This document shows positions 23,819 to 33,949 of a DNA stretch of 64,000 nt, one piece after another (the first letter of the stretch is position 1; the number at the start of each line of letters is the position of its first letter). The notes beneath the pieces were generated by a model, which ran no database searches, had not been told where the DNA came from, and worked only from the letters and a program-made list of their open reading frames with translations. Where the stretch lies: contig CAJQUW010003042.1 in assembly GCA_907163375.1 (NCBI GenBank), positions 166,756 to 230,755 of the forward strand, given 5' to 3'. This DNA comes from Prostheceraeus crozeri. Its lineage: Eukaryota > Platyhelminthes > Polycladida > Euryleptidae. A program made the position numbers and the translations under genes.

Positions 23819-24090
23819 GCGATGTCAACAACTTGATCTGACTTCGCCTGACCTCATCGTCTGAGCAAATAGCACTAGGTCAACAAAGTCATGTCGCGAC
23901 AAATCTAGAAGTGATGACCCAGACCACATTCCTTGTATTAATATGCCTTGCTTAAGAAGGGTGTGGTAGGGTAATGGTATTGGGAAGATTTCAAATAGCT
24001 GTGGATTAGACGAAGACGGAAAGAGAACAATGCACACAAAAGTAACAATAATGCGTCGAACAGACTGTCGTATCAAGGTGCTGACATCGC
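23819..24090. mobile_element. MITE with GCGATGTCARCA ends
   Basis: Left GCGATGTCAACAACTTGATC and right (reverse complement) GCGATGTCAGCACCTTGATA, about 20 bp inverted, 272 bp apart, each next to TA. No coding content. Only one copy is seen in the window. Confidence 0.6.
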
Positions 24091-24639
24091 TACACTTCAC
24101 GTTATCATCTCTAATTCAAAAAGAACTTGTCGGCTTTACATAAACTTTTGTATGTGGGTAGAAAATATTCTCAAGTACGTGACTCTGAAGTTTTGCGACA
24201 ACTTAATCGGATTTTAGACAACATTGAAAACGTGTGGGGGGATAGCCCATAAGTACCGCTGACATCATCACGAGCATTAGACAAGCGATAACTCGAGAAG
24301 CCAATCGTTGCAGATTGCCGGACACGGACAGAAGTAACAGCTGTTGTATGAGCTTGCTTTTAAGACAATAAAATCAAAAACAAATTTTCCCCCTACACCG
24401 TTAAACTACAAAACTTGGCGTTCATGCAATCTTGCTGGACATTCACCACTAAGAAAAATCGACAAGGATGGCCAGTGGGATGGGGACTGATGGGAATGTG
24501 GACCAATGGGCCGGTAGGACCCAAGTTTGTCGTGGGAGCTGGACTTTCCATGGGATGAGAATAGAAATTTAAGTTACGGAAATTCCCACAAAATTTTGAG
24601 AGTATCCACAAAGAATTGAACTATAATTTTGCAGTTTTG

Positions 24640-24835
24640 CTATTCTGTGGTTGAAAAGTACATTTCAGGAGAGGTGAAGATACGGCTGCCCCCATTTTCG
24701 GATAATTCATTGTTTCTATATTTTATCTTTGCGTGGTTAGCAGGTGATTTCGTAGATGCATCTTAAACGACGGGCATGATGCATTTGTCATGACCGCCCC
24801 CTTCGACCCTTCGAAAAATCCTGGCGACGCCACTG
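24640..24835 (-). mobile_element. hAT-like terminus CAGTGGCGTCGCCAGG
   Basis: Read on the minus strand from 24835: CAGTGGCGTCGCCAGGATTT followed by a G-rich tract. This start is typical of hAT-type non-autonomous elements. The other end was not found, so the left limit is a guess. Confidence 0.35.
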
Positions 24836-24839
24836 TGCT

Positions 24840-26265
24840 TGCTCCACGACTTCACATGTGTACTTTATCAGTGAATGGTCTTCAAGTCATTTGAATTGAT
24901 CAAGATTAATAGATGCTTAATTTTCTAATGGATTGACAAGACATCTCGATTTTCAAAAAGTTATTTTGATTGAAGATGAAATGTTTGATGTTCTAATTGG
25001 CTAAATTTGATGAAATTTGCATTGCCTATCAGAAACAGGCTTTCATCTGAATATCTCAAAAACAGACCGTGCTATAATAGCTTTGGAGAAATAACAAAAA
25101 GATGTCAAGCGTTCTATCCAAACCCTCGCATGAAATGTATTTTGAATCGAACGTACACGGAAATATTCATTGACAGGCAATTTAGCGCGCGGCCGATGAG
25201 ACAGATAACGCAGGTTTTTTGATACAAAATGTCGTGGGAATGTTGCTAGCTGCAATCTTATTATTCCAGCTCATTGTTGCAGTTGAAACACAGGATTAAT
25301 AGACAATCCAAGCATTCATCACTGACATTTGATGCTATTAAATACTTGCATAGGCCAGCGTCTACTGACTGACTTGACTGAATAAAGTCGTGACACTTGA
25401 TCACACAAATGTGTCAATTCTTGCAATTTGAAATTGTAGGAAAGAATTATGTCTGGCCTACTTTAGGATTTTGTGTTTCCTTTTTGCTAGCGCGGAGACT
25501 GCACAAGGTACTCAAATTACTACGCTCCTCTTGCGCTTCTTACAACTTTCTAGTATATAAAGACTTGATTTTATGTGCGGTGGAAGCTCGTGTCTGTTCC
25601 TAAGCATCGTTCACAGGAGAAAAATTGGTCTGTTTTTTTAGTTTTTTGACTAAATTAAGACAGGTGAAACAATTATTACCAGTCACATGGTATCCAAGTC
25701 CTCACAATTATAGAACTACTTTAGTAGGCTGACTGTTACTAGAGTCTTGAGAATAATCCTTGCTAAAATGATGGTAGCCGCTTTACAGATGTCTAGTTTC
25801 TGTGTTGACGTTTTTGAACACATGTTTCAGTGATTGTGTGAGAGAGAGAGAGATTAAGATTTTCATTATCAAGGCATTGTGCTTTTCTGACCAACTAAAG
25901 TGAATTTTTGAAGATGCCGCAAAACTGGATCATCAAACAGAGCGCGGACGTAAGATAGGAACTGCTTCCACTCACTTCAATCGTAGCACTATTGATCGGT
26001 GCAGATTCTTCGTCCAGGTGCAGGTGCATTATTACATGCATATTGTACAATTGATACACTGCGGTTCAACAGGTTGCGTCAGTTGACGCGTCTCGTCTTT
26101 TTAGGCGTGTTGTGAGTCTTCATTCTTAGAAGTCTTCAGTTAGACATGATTTTTTTCGTTCATTGACGGCAGGCAAATCTATTGATTCGAGTGAGATCAG
26201 CGTTACGCCAGCTCTCGACATCAGGGTGACGTCAGTATAATGAAGCTCATCGTGATCCCTCATAA
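24840..26265. other. Intergenic stretch
   Basis: Only a short GAGAGAGAGAGA run near 25842 stands out. No gene seen. Confidence 0.4.
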
Positions 26266-26560
26266 ACAATAGTTGAAGAGTCAGCAACACAATAGCCTTT
26301 TACGCGAGTCAATCGGCATCCCGCTACGAGTGAGGAAGAGGCGGATCAGAGGACAAACAATCGCGGCAAGGGTGGCCGAGCAGAAGACAATCGATCAGCG
26401 TCCTGCTAGTAGAAGAGCAGAGGCAAATCAAGTGCGACAAAGGCGGCTGAAGTGTCGTGACAGTGACCTATCAATCCCCGAGACTCTGCTGCTGCTGCTG
26501 ATCTCTTGGTGTTGATGATCTCCTGGACTTATAACATTGTGTTGGCGTGAACGCTGAAAA

Positions 26561-26576
26561 GGTCCTTTTAAGGACC
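26561..26576 (+). promoter_or_regulatory. Histone-type 3' stem-loop, no histone gene attached
   Basis: GGTCCTTTTAAGGACC forms a 6-bp stem with a TTTA loop and has the GGYYYT/ARRRCC pattern of the replication-dependent histone mRNA 3' stem-loop, which SLBP binds. A-rich bases precede it (GCTGAAAA) and ACCATCA follows. No purine-rich downstream element such as CAAGAAAGA is visible, and the upstream 300 bp encode no histone tail. It may be a histone gene relic or chance. Confidence 0.4.
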
Positions 26577-26814
26577 ATCACTTGCCCTTTATATTTATTT
26601 TAAACTCACATCAAACAATAAAGTTGTTTAATCATTTTCCATCTTTTATTTTGGGTAATACGGAAGTGTAGCGTAACAGGCAGCTACTGTGAGAACAGTG
26701 ACACATTGATTCACTTGTAGGTAGTCATTGTGAGAAAAGTGAAACTAATGTTTAACCAACGTGTCACTGGGACTGCTCCATCATACCCCAAATGTTTGAA
26801 TAGAGTCATATCAA

Positions 26815-27030
26815 TATCTTAGAGAAAACATAGAAGAAATCATTTTAACCAAGGAATTCAGTATGTGTCTCAGCAAATGTACAATGTACATGCATTTTTC
26901 TTTGATCATGTCTGCAAGAGGAGGACCTGGAAAATGCTCGGCAGACGCGCATCTCCATGGTAGGCATAGAGTGTGCATCATTCTGTGAAAGTCTCATTTT
27001 CTGCAAAAACTCTTTCGCCTGCCGGACTAT
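26815..27030 (+). repeat. TAGTCCGGC foldback family, right-end fragment
   Basis: Matches the right arm of the family: TTTTTCTTTGATCATGTCTG, GGCAGACGCG, TAGGCATAGAGTGTGCATCA, TTCTGTGAAAGTCTCATTTT and the end TTTCGCCTGCCGGACTA. The left half is missing. Confidence 0.6.
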
Positions 27031-27538
27031 TGCGAGTGCTGTGCAAATAACGTTCCATCTTACCTTCATAGCAGTGTCAAAAAAGTAATTAGGGCAATCG
27101 AATTGAAAATGGGGATTTTCTGAGGCCTTCAAATATAGGCTTCCACCTTTCTCGAAATTCCCCTTCTCTATAGATGCTTTATAAGCTGCGTACGTGTGCA
27201 AGTTCGCGAATAAGCTAGCTATATATACAGGGTGATTCAAAAGTCGCTGCAGAAAGTAAATGTTGATGTCTCAGCAAGTGCGAGCGATATCAACCTGCCT
27301 CTTTCTGGTTTGAGCTACTCAGGGATTGGGATCGTGCAACATGTTCAGACAATCATAATATCGAATATACTTTTCATGAAAATGTTCGGTGATGAAAGAC
27401 ATACATTTTCTGAGATTTAATCATCTAATATGCATGATTTTTACTTAATATCCCCTTCTATAGAACAAAAATGTTATGTTAGTAAGAAATTTTAAAAGAG
27501 AGGAACATCATTTGACATTCCAAAACATCACCCTTTTA

Positions 27539-28265
27539 GTCCGGCATCCAAAACGAGTTTCTGCAGGGAACGAAGCCGAAAATGAGACTTTCACAGAATG
27601 ATGTACACCCTATGCCTACTACGAATCGGCACGTCTTCCGAGTTCTAGTGAGTTCCTCTTCTTGTCAGACAAGATCAAAGAAAAACAGTCATATGTAAAT
27701 CCAATGAGACGTAGCTTGCAGCTTTTGGCTAAAAAGAAATTTTGTATGTTTTCTCTGATTAGACGAAAAGTGCTAAGCCTAGAGTCATAATTTTTGGCGT
27801 GGAATGTCTTCAGATCGTTTCCTTTCATTTTCATGCACCCCTGTCTATATAGTGAAGCGCATTTAGATTTGGCCAGCCTCTTAATGTCGGCAAACACAAC
27901 CATTTCGAGCAACTTTATCCACATTCAACCACATTCTCACATACAATGCCGATTAGATGCATGATAAAAGCACATGCACATCATAGGAAATGACCTGAAG
28001 ACATTCCATGCCAAAAATTATGACTCTAGGCTTTGTACTTTTCGTATAATCACAGAAAACATAGAAAATTTCATTTTAGCCAAAAACTGCAAGCTGCGTC
28101 TCATTGGATTTACATATGTTTTTCTTTGATCTTGTCTGACAAGAAGAGGAACTCACTAGAACTCGGCAGACGTGCCGATTCGTAGTAGGCATAGGGTGTA
28201 TGTCATTCTGTGAAGGTCTCACTTTCGGCCTCGTTCCCTGCAGAAACTCGCTCTGGCTGCCGGAC
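27539..28265 (+). mobile_element. Foldback MITE, TAGTCCGGC family, second complete copy
   Basis: Same structure as 3503-4224: about 727 bp, GTCCGGCATCCAAAACGAG at the left, CTCGCTCTGGCTGCCGGAC at the right, TA flanks at 27537-27538 and 28266-28267. The centre carries GTTTGCCGACATTAAGAGGC read on the minus strand. Its right half is duplicated in tandem (see 27881-28708). Confidence 0.8.
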
Positions 28266-28708
28266 TATTTATTTTTACTATCGATTCTTGTCGCTTAATG
28301 TCGGCAAACACAACCATTTTGAGCTACTTTATCCACATTCAACCACATTCTCACATACAATGCCGATTAGATGCATGATAAAAGCACATGCACATCATAG
28401 GAAATGACCTGAAGACATTCCATGCCAAAAATTATGACTCTAGGCTTTGTACTTTTCGTATAATCACAGAAAACATAGAAAATTTCATTTTAGCCAAAAA
28501 CTGCAAGCTGCGTCTCATTGGATTTACATATGTTTTTCTTCGATCTTGTCTGACAAGAAGAGGAACTCACTAGAACTCGGCAGACGTACAGATTCGTAGT
28601 AGGCATAGGGTGTACATCATTCTGTGAAAGTCTCACTTTCGGCCTCGTTCCCTGGAGAAACTCGCTCTGGCTGCCGGACTATTTATTTTTACTATCGATT
28701 CTTATCGC
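27881..28708 (+). repeat. 414-bp tandem duplication (two copies)
   Basis: 27881-28294 and 28295-28708 repeat each other almost exactly. Both start TTAATGTCGGCAAACACAAC and both end with the flanking ATTTATTTTTACTATCGATT and CTTRTCGC. The unit includes the right half of the foldback element plus about 30 bp of its flank. So the duplication happened after insertion, probably by replication slippage or unequal exchange, and is recent. Confidence 0.9.
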
Positions 28709-28789
28709 CAGTTTCATCTAAGAAAGGTCTCATCAAATTATTGACGATGTTATGAGATAATTGGGTGTTATTCCTGTAGCAGAGATGGT

Positions 28790-29226
28790 TATCGGCTTAA
28801 ATAGCTGAGATCATGCTTCCGTTTTTGAAAATGATAGGAACAGCTCTTTACGAGTTTCAGAATTCATAGTGATTATTGCTATGTAAAGATTCATACATTG
28901 CTTTTATATCATCATTTATGGGAATGTTTGTGTTTAAAGAAGTTACGTCGGCAGTAACCAAAATAAAATCATCTGTCAAAGAATCACCAATCCTTCGTAA
29001 CTTTTGGATGAAATCTGAAGTATCTCTGACATAGGAATTTACTTTCTGTGCTAGGGGTTTGATATGTGAATCAATGTAGGAACTGAGATTTTCTGTTATG
29101 CTTGCACATGATGAGACAATAGGACGGCCCGGACAAGGAGAGATATTTTTATGAATTTTTGGAAGTAAATAGAAAACTGAAGTTCTTGGATCAGTCGGAG
29201 GCTTTACTCTACTCAATACTTCAATT
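28790..29226 (-). mobile_element. Penelope-like RT fragment, inverted copy
   Basis: Minus-strand partial copy of a Penelope-like reverse transcriptase: FYLLPKIHKNISPCPGRPIV, then ITENLSSYIDSHIKPLAQKV and the motif-A region LVTADVTSLNTNIP, continuing to KAMYESLHSNNHYEF. Penelope-like elements encode this RT plus a GIY-YIG endonuclease. From 28903 to 29226 it is the reverse complement of 29432-29760, so the two copies face each other. Broken fragment; the 5' RT part and endonuclease are absent. Confidence 0.85.
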
Positions 29227-29831
29227 TGAGAAGTGATGTTAATATTGCTATAAAACCTGCAGATAAAGGTCGGGCTATCGTCGTCTGTGGTAAGACTGAT
29301 TATTGCAAAGAGGCATACCGTCAATTAGATGACAGCATCACCTATCGCCATGGGCCAGCTGATCAAACCAATACCTTCAAGGAGCAAATAATTGAAGAAT
29401 TAGATCGTCTTGTTCATCAAGGCAAGCTTCCAATTGAAGTATTGAGTAGAGTAAAGCCTCCGACTGATCCAAGAACTTCAATTTTCTATTTACTTCCAAA
29501 AATTCATAAAAATATCTCTCCTTGTCCGGGCCGTCCTATTGTCTCATCATGTGCAAGCATAACAGAAAATCTCAGTTCCTACATTGATTCACATATCAAA
29601 CCCCTAGCACAGAAAGTACATTCCTATGTCAGAGATACTTCAGATTTCATCCAAAAGTTACGAAGGATTGGTGATTCTTTGACAGATGATTTTATTTTGG
29701 TTACTGCCAACGTAACTTCTTTAAACACAAACATTCCCATAAATGATGGTATAAAAGAATTCATATTGAGTGATATTCTTGTTGAAAGCAGCGGTTCTTT
29801 AAAAAGTCATTCAAATCTTAAATGTCTATGA
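29227..29831 (+). mobile_element. Penelope-like RT fragment, forward copy
   Basis: Plus-strand RT piece that also includes the more N-terminal block NIAIKPADKGRAIVV and YRQLDDSITY, then LPKIHKNISPCPGRPIV and SSYIDSHIKPLAQKV to about NTNIPINDG, where homology to the inverted copy ends (29760). Paired partial copies in head-to-head orientation are characteristic of Penelope insertions. Broken fragment. Confidence 0.85.
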
Positions 29832-29946
29832 GCCTGTATATCAGCACAAGTGCCAAACATGATTTGTTAAACGCTTTTTCATCTTAAATACTGTAGCACG
29901 CATCTGTCATAGTTTTGAACGATGTCATAAGGGGAGAAACATAATT

Positions 29947-30205
29947 CAAGTGATTCAAAAGAACGGGGGGTGTCTTCTTAGGTTTATTGGCTAAAAGAAT
30001 TACTAAAAACAATATGTACAGGCCCAACGTTTCCCGTGTTCACGCTTCCTCAGGGGCAAAACAGATAAGATTTAAGGCTAAAAACGTCAGTTTTCAGTCA
30101 TTTTGGCTCTCCTGTGCTGTACTGACGTTTTTAGCCTTAAATCTTATCTGTTTTGCCCCTGAGGAAGCCAATAAACCTAAGAAGACAGCCCCGCTCTTTT
30201 GAATC
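29947..30205. repeat. Penelope-type foldback end
   Basis: Outer arms AAGTGATTCAAAAGAACGGG and its reverse complement near 30190-30208, middle arms TTAGGTTTATTGGC/GCCAATAAACCTAAG, inner arms GGGGCAAAACAGATAAGATT and its complement. The left arm alone carries an extra block which, on the minus strand, reads CTGAGGAAGCGTGAACACG then GGAAACGTTGGG, the conserved end motif of many Penelope-like elements. The two arms thus differ by one insertion or deletion of about 55 bp. Confidence 0.7.
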
Positions 30206-30627
30206 ACTTGCGAAATGAAAAGTCTTCTGTATGCGGCTATCATGCTCAGAAACATAACTTTATGAAATCATTGTATTTGATTGAGATAATGGCAAAATTT
30301 AGTAAATTTCATAATGAGCACCTGTTAAAGTTGTCCGCTGCAACTGAAAATTTTCGCAGGAAAAGCAATCATTATAATGATAATGCGATTGTATTCTGAA
30401 AACCCATTCCCTTGAACTCCTAAATCAGAAGAAAGCGTGTCAATAACGTTGACACTTGCTGAGATATCGACATTTATTTTTGCACCGACTCTTGAATCAC
30501 CCTGTAGCTTAGACTTTGCTTCTTCTGGATGTAAAACACACGACCACTTCCGCTGCTTATAATTAGCATTGTAATGTACAAAAATGTCAAATAGTTTTTC
30601 CACAGAAAGCCATTTTTTAAGATTGTC

Positions 30628-30633
30628 TTTATT
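30628..30633 (-). terminator. Poly(A) signal of the secreted-protein gene
   Basis: AATAAA on the minus strand, about 97 bases after the stop codon of the last exon. It suits a short 3' UTR. Confidence 0.6.
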
Positions 30634-30729
30634 CTCATCGTCAGCGCTAAAATGAGCTCTTAAAAGTCATATGAAAGCTGAGAAGTGATAGATTCCCTCA
30701 ATTTTCCGATGGGATCGTCTGCCTTTACT

Positions 30730-30843
30730 TTACCAGAGACAAAGTTTCGTCCAAGGTCGGCTGTACATGTAGATATGAACAGTGGTCATTGTCTGAGGGT
30801 AACCCGGTTGCTGCATGCACGTTGGGACGACAGGGAAGAATCG
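30730..30843 (-). CDS. Secreted protein gene, exon 7 (last coding exon)
   Basis: C-terminal exon of a seven-exon minus-strand gene. Acceptor CTTCCTTTCAG, phase 0, 37 codons then TAA. The translation has RFFPVVPTCM and TMTTVHIYMYSRPW and ends KLCLW, with the last two of six cysteines. I recall invertebrate proteins of unnamed function with the same order of landmarks (HYWY, LLYN, YEHP, VPTC), but no named family can be given. It joins exon 6 in phase and supplies the stop. Confidence 0.8.
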   Translation of the reverse strand, partial: RFFPVVPTCMQQPGYPQTMTTVHIYMYSRPWTKLCLW

Positions 30844-30903
30844 CTGAAAGGAAGCAGATCATCAGTTTTACAAAGCAGAGAGTCAGAAATCCCTTGAACT
30901 TAC

Positions 30904-31064
30904 ATCAGCATCTGAAACAGTGGGATGTTCGTAATATTTTCCATCAATATTGACAGAAACAGCAAATCCGAATCCATCTAATTTTCCACTGTTGTAAAGC
31001 AAGAAAGCAGGGAAGAAGTCATCACAGTTCATATTCTGTCGGAGATCATACCAATAGTGCTGAC
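30904..31064 (-). CDS. Secreted protein gene, exon 6
   Basis: Acceptor TTCCTCCGCAG, donor GTAAGT, enters phase 1 and leaves phase 0 (161 nt). It encodes GQHYWYDLRQNMNCDDFFPA, then LLYNSGKLDGFGFAVSVNID and KYYEHPTVSDAD. Aromatic and acidic residues are typical of a folded extracellular domain. Only 60 bp of intron separate it from exon 7, whereas the next upstream intron is about 1.3 kb. Confidence 0.85.
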
Positions 31065-31069
31065 CTGCG

Positions 31070-32045
31070 GAGGAACGGATTGATAAAATTCACTATCTCT
31101 GGAATTAGCAGTAATCTTATCGGCAAAAATGATGAAACAATAACAATTCTACAGCAGGAACATCGGATATACTGTAAACTGTTCTCAGTAAAAAGGAATA
31201 AACCTTTGAAATGAACCGCTGATTGCCTTGTACATTAACTGTTTTCCTACTAATCAGTTTGATAAAACTTTCTGCCATTGAGAAAGAGTCTAAATCCGAA
31301 ACATATGGCAGCATAGATTTTATGCTTGTCTTTCCTTTGCAGAAAACAAGTTGGTAGAGAATCGTTTACCTTCATTTTCTTTTTCTGATTTGTGACTCTA
31401 ATTCGGGGCTGCAACAAAATAGCATGAATTACAATGCTACTTTTTTAATTTTATAAGTAGCCACCAGTATCTGTTTATAAAATATTTCAGCATGAAAATC
31501 ACATTCCCGTTTGAAATTTCCATCGCTCTTCATCATTAACTCATTGTGTACCATCCCTCTGGGAACGAATCTGGCGAAAAGCTGTCAGATAATCAGCTAC
31601 ATATTATCATACAATAGTCCAGTAATAATATTTAGCATATTCGCTGGCGACAATTCGCGAATTCGATCGTGCTCTGTATGCCACCTTTTACTTTTGACTT
31701 TCTATCTTATTTCCTTTAGTAATCCGCCTCTACAGCCGAGGCTCTATTTTCTCCCTCACTCCTCACCATCACCCACGACACATATGGCTAATCTATCTAA
31801 GAAATACGTGCAGACTATCATTCTTTGATAATGATAAGAATATAGAGAATCCGCTTATATCAATTTTCATAACATCTCTTGACATTCAATAATTTACAAC
31901 AATGATAGATATTTGAATAATATCATAGTATTTACTGCGACATTTATGGAAGATAAATACTTTTTTAGTTTAAGCCTTCGTGAATTAAAAAAGATCCCTT
32001 TTTATCAGATCAGACTGAGTATACAATATATTTCCATGTAAAGGT
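31070..32045. other. Intron 5 of the secreted-protein gene, nothing firm
   Basis: No exon or recognisable repeat. A 105-codon plus-strand open frame at 31511-31828 has no supporting motif. Confidence 0.4.
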
Positions 32046-32049
32046 AATA

Positions 32050-32333
32050 TACGAACATTACTACTTACCACTAATTAGTTGCTACAATATCCACGATTTC
32101 GCTGGTTGGTGAAAAATCAGCTCGCATTAGTAAACAAATATCTACCAACTAATTATAGCAACTTTTTCGCCAACTGTCGTTTTTTGATATTACACATGCT
32201 TTTGGATAGATGATGACCATTTTCTCATGCGGAGATAGTTTTTACACGAAAATGAACCTTTAAAAAAATTATCCACAAAATCGCTGCCTCGCCAGATAAT
32301 CTGTTGATATTAGCAAGATGCATTCCCACAGGG
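32050..32333 (-). mobile_element. One end of a CCCTGTGGGA element
   Basis: Read on the minus strand from 32333: CCCTGTGGGAATGCATCTTG then CTAATATC and ATTATCTGGCGAG. This matches the left terminus at 53761 (CCCTGTGGGAAAA, TGCTAATAGC, AATATCTGGCGAG). The opposite end was not found, so the left limit is uncertain. It stops about 20 bp from the exon 5 donor. Confidence 0.55.
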
Positions 32334-32353
32334 ATAATACTACATCCACTTAC

Positions 32354-32539
32354 CCATCATGATGAAGCATTTGCCCTTTGTCCATTGAGTGGTTGACGGC
32401 ACATCTGCCTCAGTCCTCGGAATGTTCATTGTTTGAACTGCGAAGTCAGTTGTTGGTCGACCAACTTGCATCACCAATCGGTCACCAGTTCCCTGACTAG
32501 AGAGAGCGCTGGAAGGACGACCAGCATTGCAGATGATTG
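32354..32539 (-). CDS. Secreted protein gene, exon 5
   Basis: Acceptor TCTTTCTTCAG, donor GTAAGT, phase 1 in and out, 186 nt. It encodes IICNAGRPSSALSSQGTGDR, then VMQVGRPTTDFAVQTMNIPR and STTQWTKGKCFIMMG. Two cysteines. The intron before it is only 59 bp, and a transposon terminus lies 20 bp beyond its donor. Confidence 0.85.
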
Positions 32540-32598
32540 CTGAAGAAAGAGTGACAGATTAATTCACGAGTTACGAAACGTAGTTGTCTTTAACGTAC

Positions 32599-32704
32599 CT
32601 GGATCTACGAAATAGGCCGTGATAAGATGTTCTGTGTCCTTTTCGACATAGACATCGTGAGCTAACTTCTGAGCAGCATTTGGGAAACCAGAACTCTTCG
32701 GAAC
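32599..32704 (-). CDS. Secreted protein gene, exon 4
   Basis: Acceptor ACTCTTTAG, donor GTACGT, enters phase 0 and leaves phase 1, 106 nt. It encodes VPKSSGFPNAAQKLAHDVYV and KDTEHLITAYFVDP. The other two frames either stop or give no sensible protein, and the phases match exons 3 and 5 exactly. Confidence 0.8.
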
Positions 32705-32894
32705 CTAAAGAGTAATTGTGAGAGCAGTGTATTGCAACTTTCGCGTGAGTGAGTGAGGGAACGGGATTTTCAATCAACCAGCATTGAAATGAACTGGACA
32801 AAGACGTTGCTGTTCATGAACTAAGGAAAAAAATAAAGCCAAATTTTAATTATGTGTAATTATTTAATAGCAGACTACAATAATTATTACATAA

Positions 32895-33760
32895 TAATTA
32901 ACAAAAATTAATTTTTCTCTCTCTCTCGACACGCATGATCGGTGATACATACCTAGTCTCGGAGACTTGCCAAGTTTCTGGCAGACCTAGGTGCATTCGG
33001 AGGATATGTGCACTTCCGAGAAGCGCTGCTTTCTGTAGTTTGTGAATTACATGGCTACCTGGTAGTCTGCGAAGGTAGTCTTTCAACTTTGGAGTGATTG
33101 GTTCAAGCGCGCCGATGACAATTGGTGCGACTTCAGCTTTCGCTTTCCATAGTCTTTGCACTTCGATATTAAGGTCTTGATATTTTTGAATCTTTTCCTT
33201 TTCTTTGTTCTTAATGTCTCGATCTTCTGGAATTGAGATTTCTATTAAATTGACTTCCTTCTTTTCTTTGTCTATTATTGTGATGTCCGGCCGGTTTGCA
33301 TTTATTCTTCATTCAGTCCGAATTCCGAAATTCCAGAGAATCTTGACTTTCTCATTTTCAGTGACCTTTTCTGGTTTGTGTTTCCAGTATTCTTTTTCCG
33401 TCTTTACATTGCAGTGTTGGCATATACTTCGATGTACTATTCTCGCGACATCGTTATGTCTGGTTGTATACTCAGTTGGAGCCAACTGACTGCATGCTGA
33501 TAGTATGTGGGCTACAGTCTCATCCTTTTCGTGGGACCGTCTGAATTTTGCATCTGATTTCATTATTTTCCTTACTCTTTTGAAGTACTCTTTCGTCACC
33601 TGCTTCTTAACCAGTTCTTCCTTGTTTGTTTGATGTTGGAGAATCCCCAAGTATTTGTATCCTTCTTCTTTCGCGTCATCTATTGTTCCAATGTCCAATG
33701 CAAGTCCTTCTGTTTCCCTTACTTCTCCTCGTTTTGTGATAAGTCTGGCACATTGTAAAT
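32895..33760 (-). mobile_element. LINE C-terminal fragment with restriction-like endonuclease
   Basis: Minus strand: EEGYKYLGILQHQTNKEELV, then a zinc-knuckle block HEKDETVAHILSACSQLAP followed by RHNDVARIVH, KPEKVTENEKVKILWNFGIR, the PD-type block NRPDITIIDKEKKEVNLIEI, and RLWKAKAEVAPIVIGALEP followed by LQKAALLGSAHILR. Cys-His knuckle followed by a PD...D/E nuclease is the C-terminal plan of R2/R4/NeSL-type LINEs, so I place it there tentatively. It is decayed: one in-frame TGA just before the PD block, and an internal deletion seems to join KIMKS to DAKFRR. It lies in intron 3. Confidence 0.75.
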
Positions 33761-33949
33761 TAAATTAACTAATTTCAAATTAATTACTATTTTTCAATAT
33801 TCTTAAGGCATTTTTCATTATCACATTGACAGTTCTTTCTCTTATCTATATTTCTGGATAATTTGCTGTTCAATATCAAAATTCAATTTTTCGAATTCTT
33901 TTGCCTGAAATTATTGCCGACTTTTGCCGATCCTTTTGCTTTTGAACTG

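Larger units (their letters stand above)
27228..30504. mobile_element. TA-flanked composite with CAGGGTGATTCAA ends
   Basis: Left CAGGGTGATTCAAAAGTCGC and right (reverse complement) CAGGGTGATTCAAGAGTCGG are inverted, continue matching for roughly 50 bp or more (through TCTCAGCAAGTG), and both abut TA. The 3.28 kb between holds a foldback MITE with its duplication, an inverted Penelope pair and a Penelope-type foldback. Either one element was filled by later insertions, or two separate short elements lie face to face. No transposase is visible. Confidence 0.5.

Noticed and set aside
26273-26515. Arg-rich frame as histone or Helitron protein upstream of the stem-loop
   Set aside because: No histone fold segment or Helitron motif is visible; the composition alone is not enough.
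29226-29324. Single ORF spanning both Penelope copies
   Set aside because: The open frame crosses the junction of an inverted pair and does not represent one protein.
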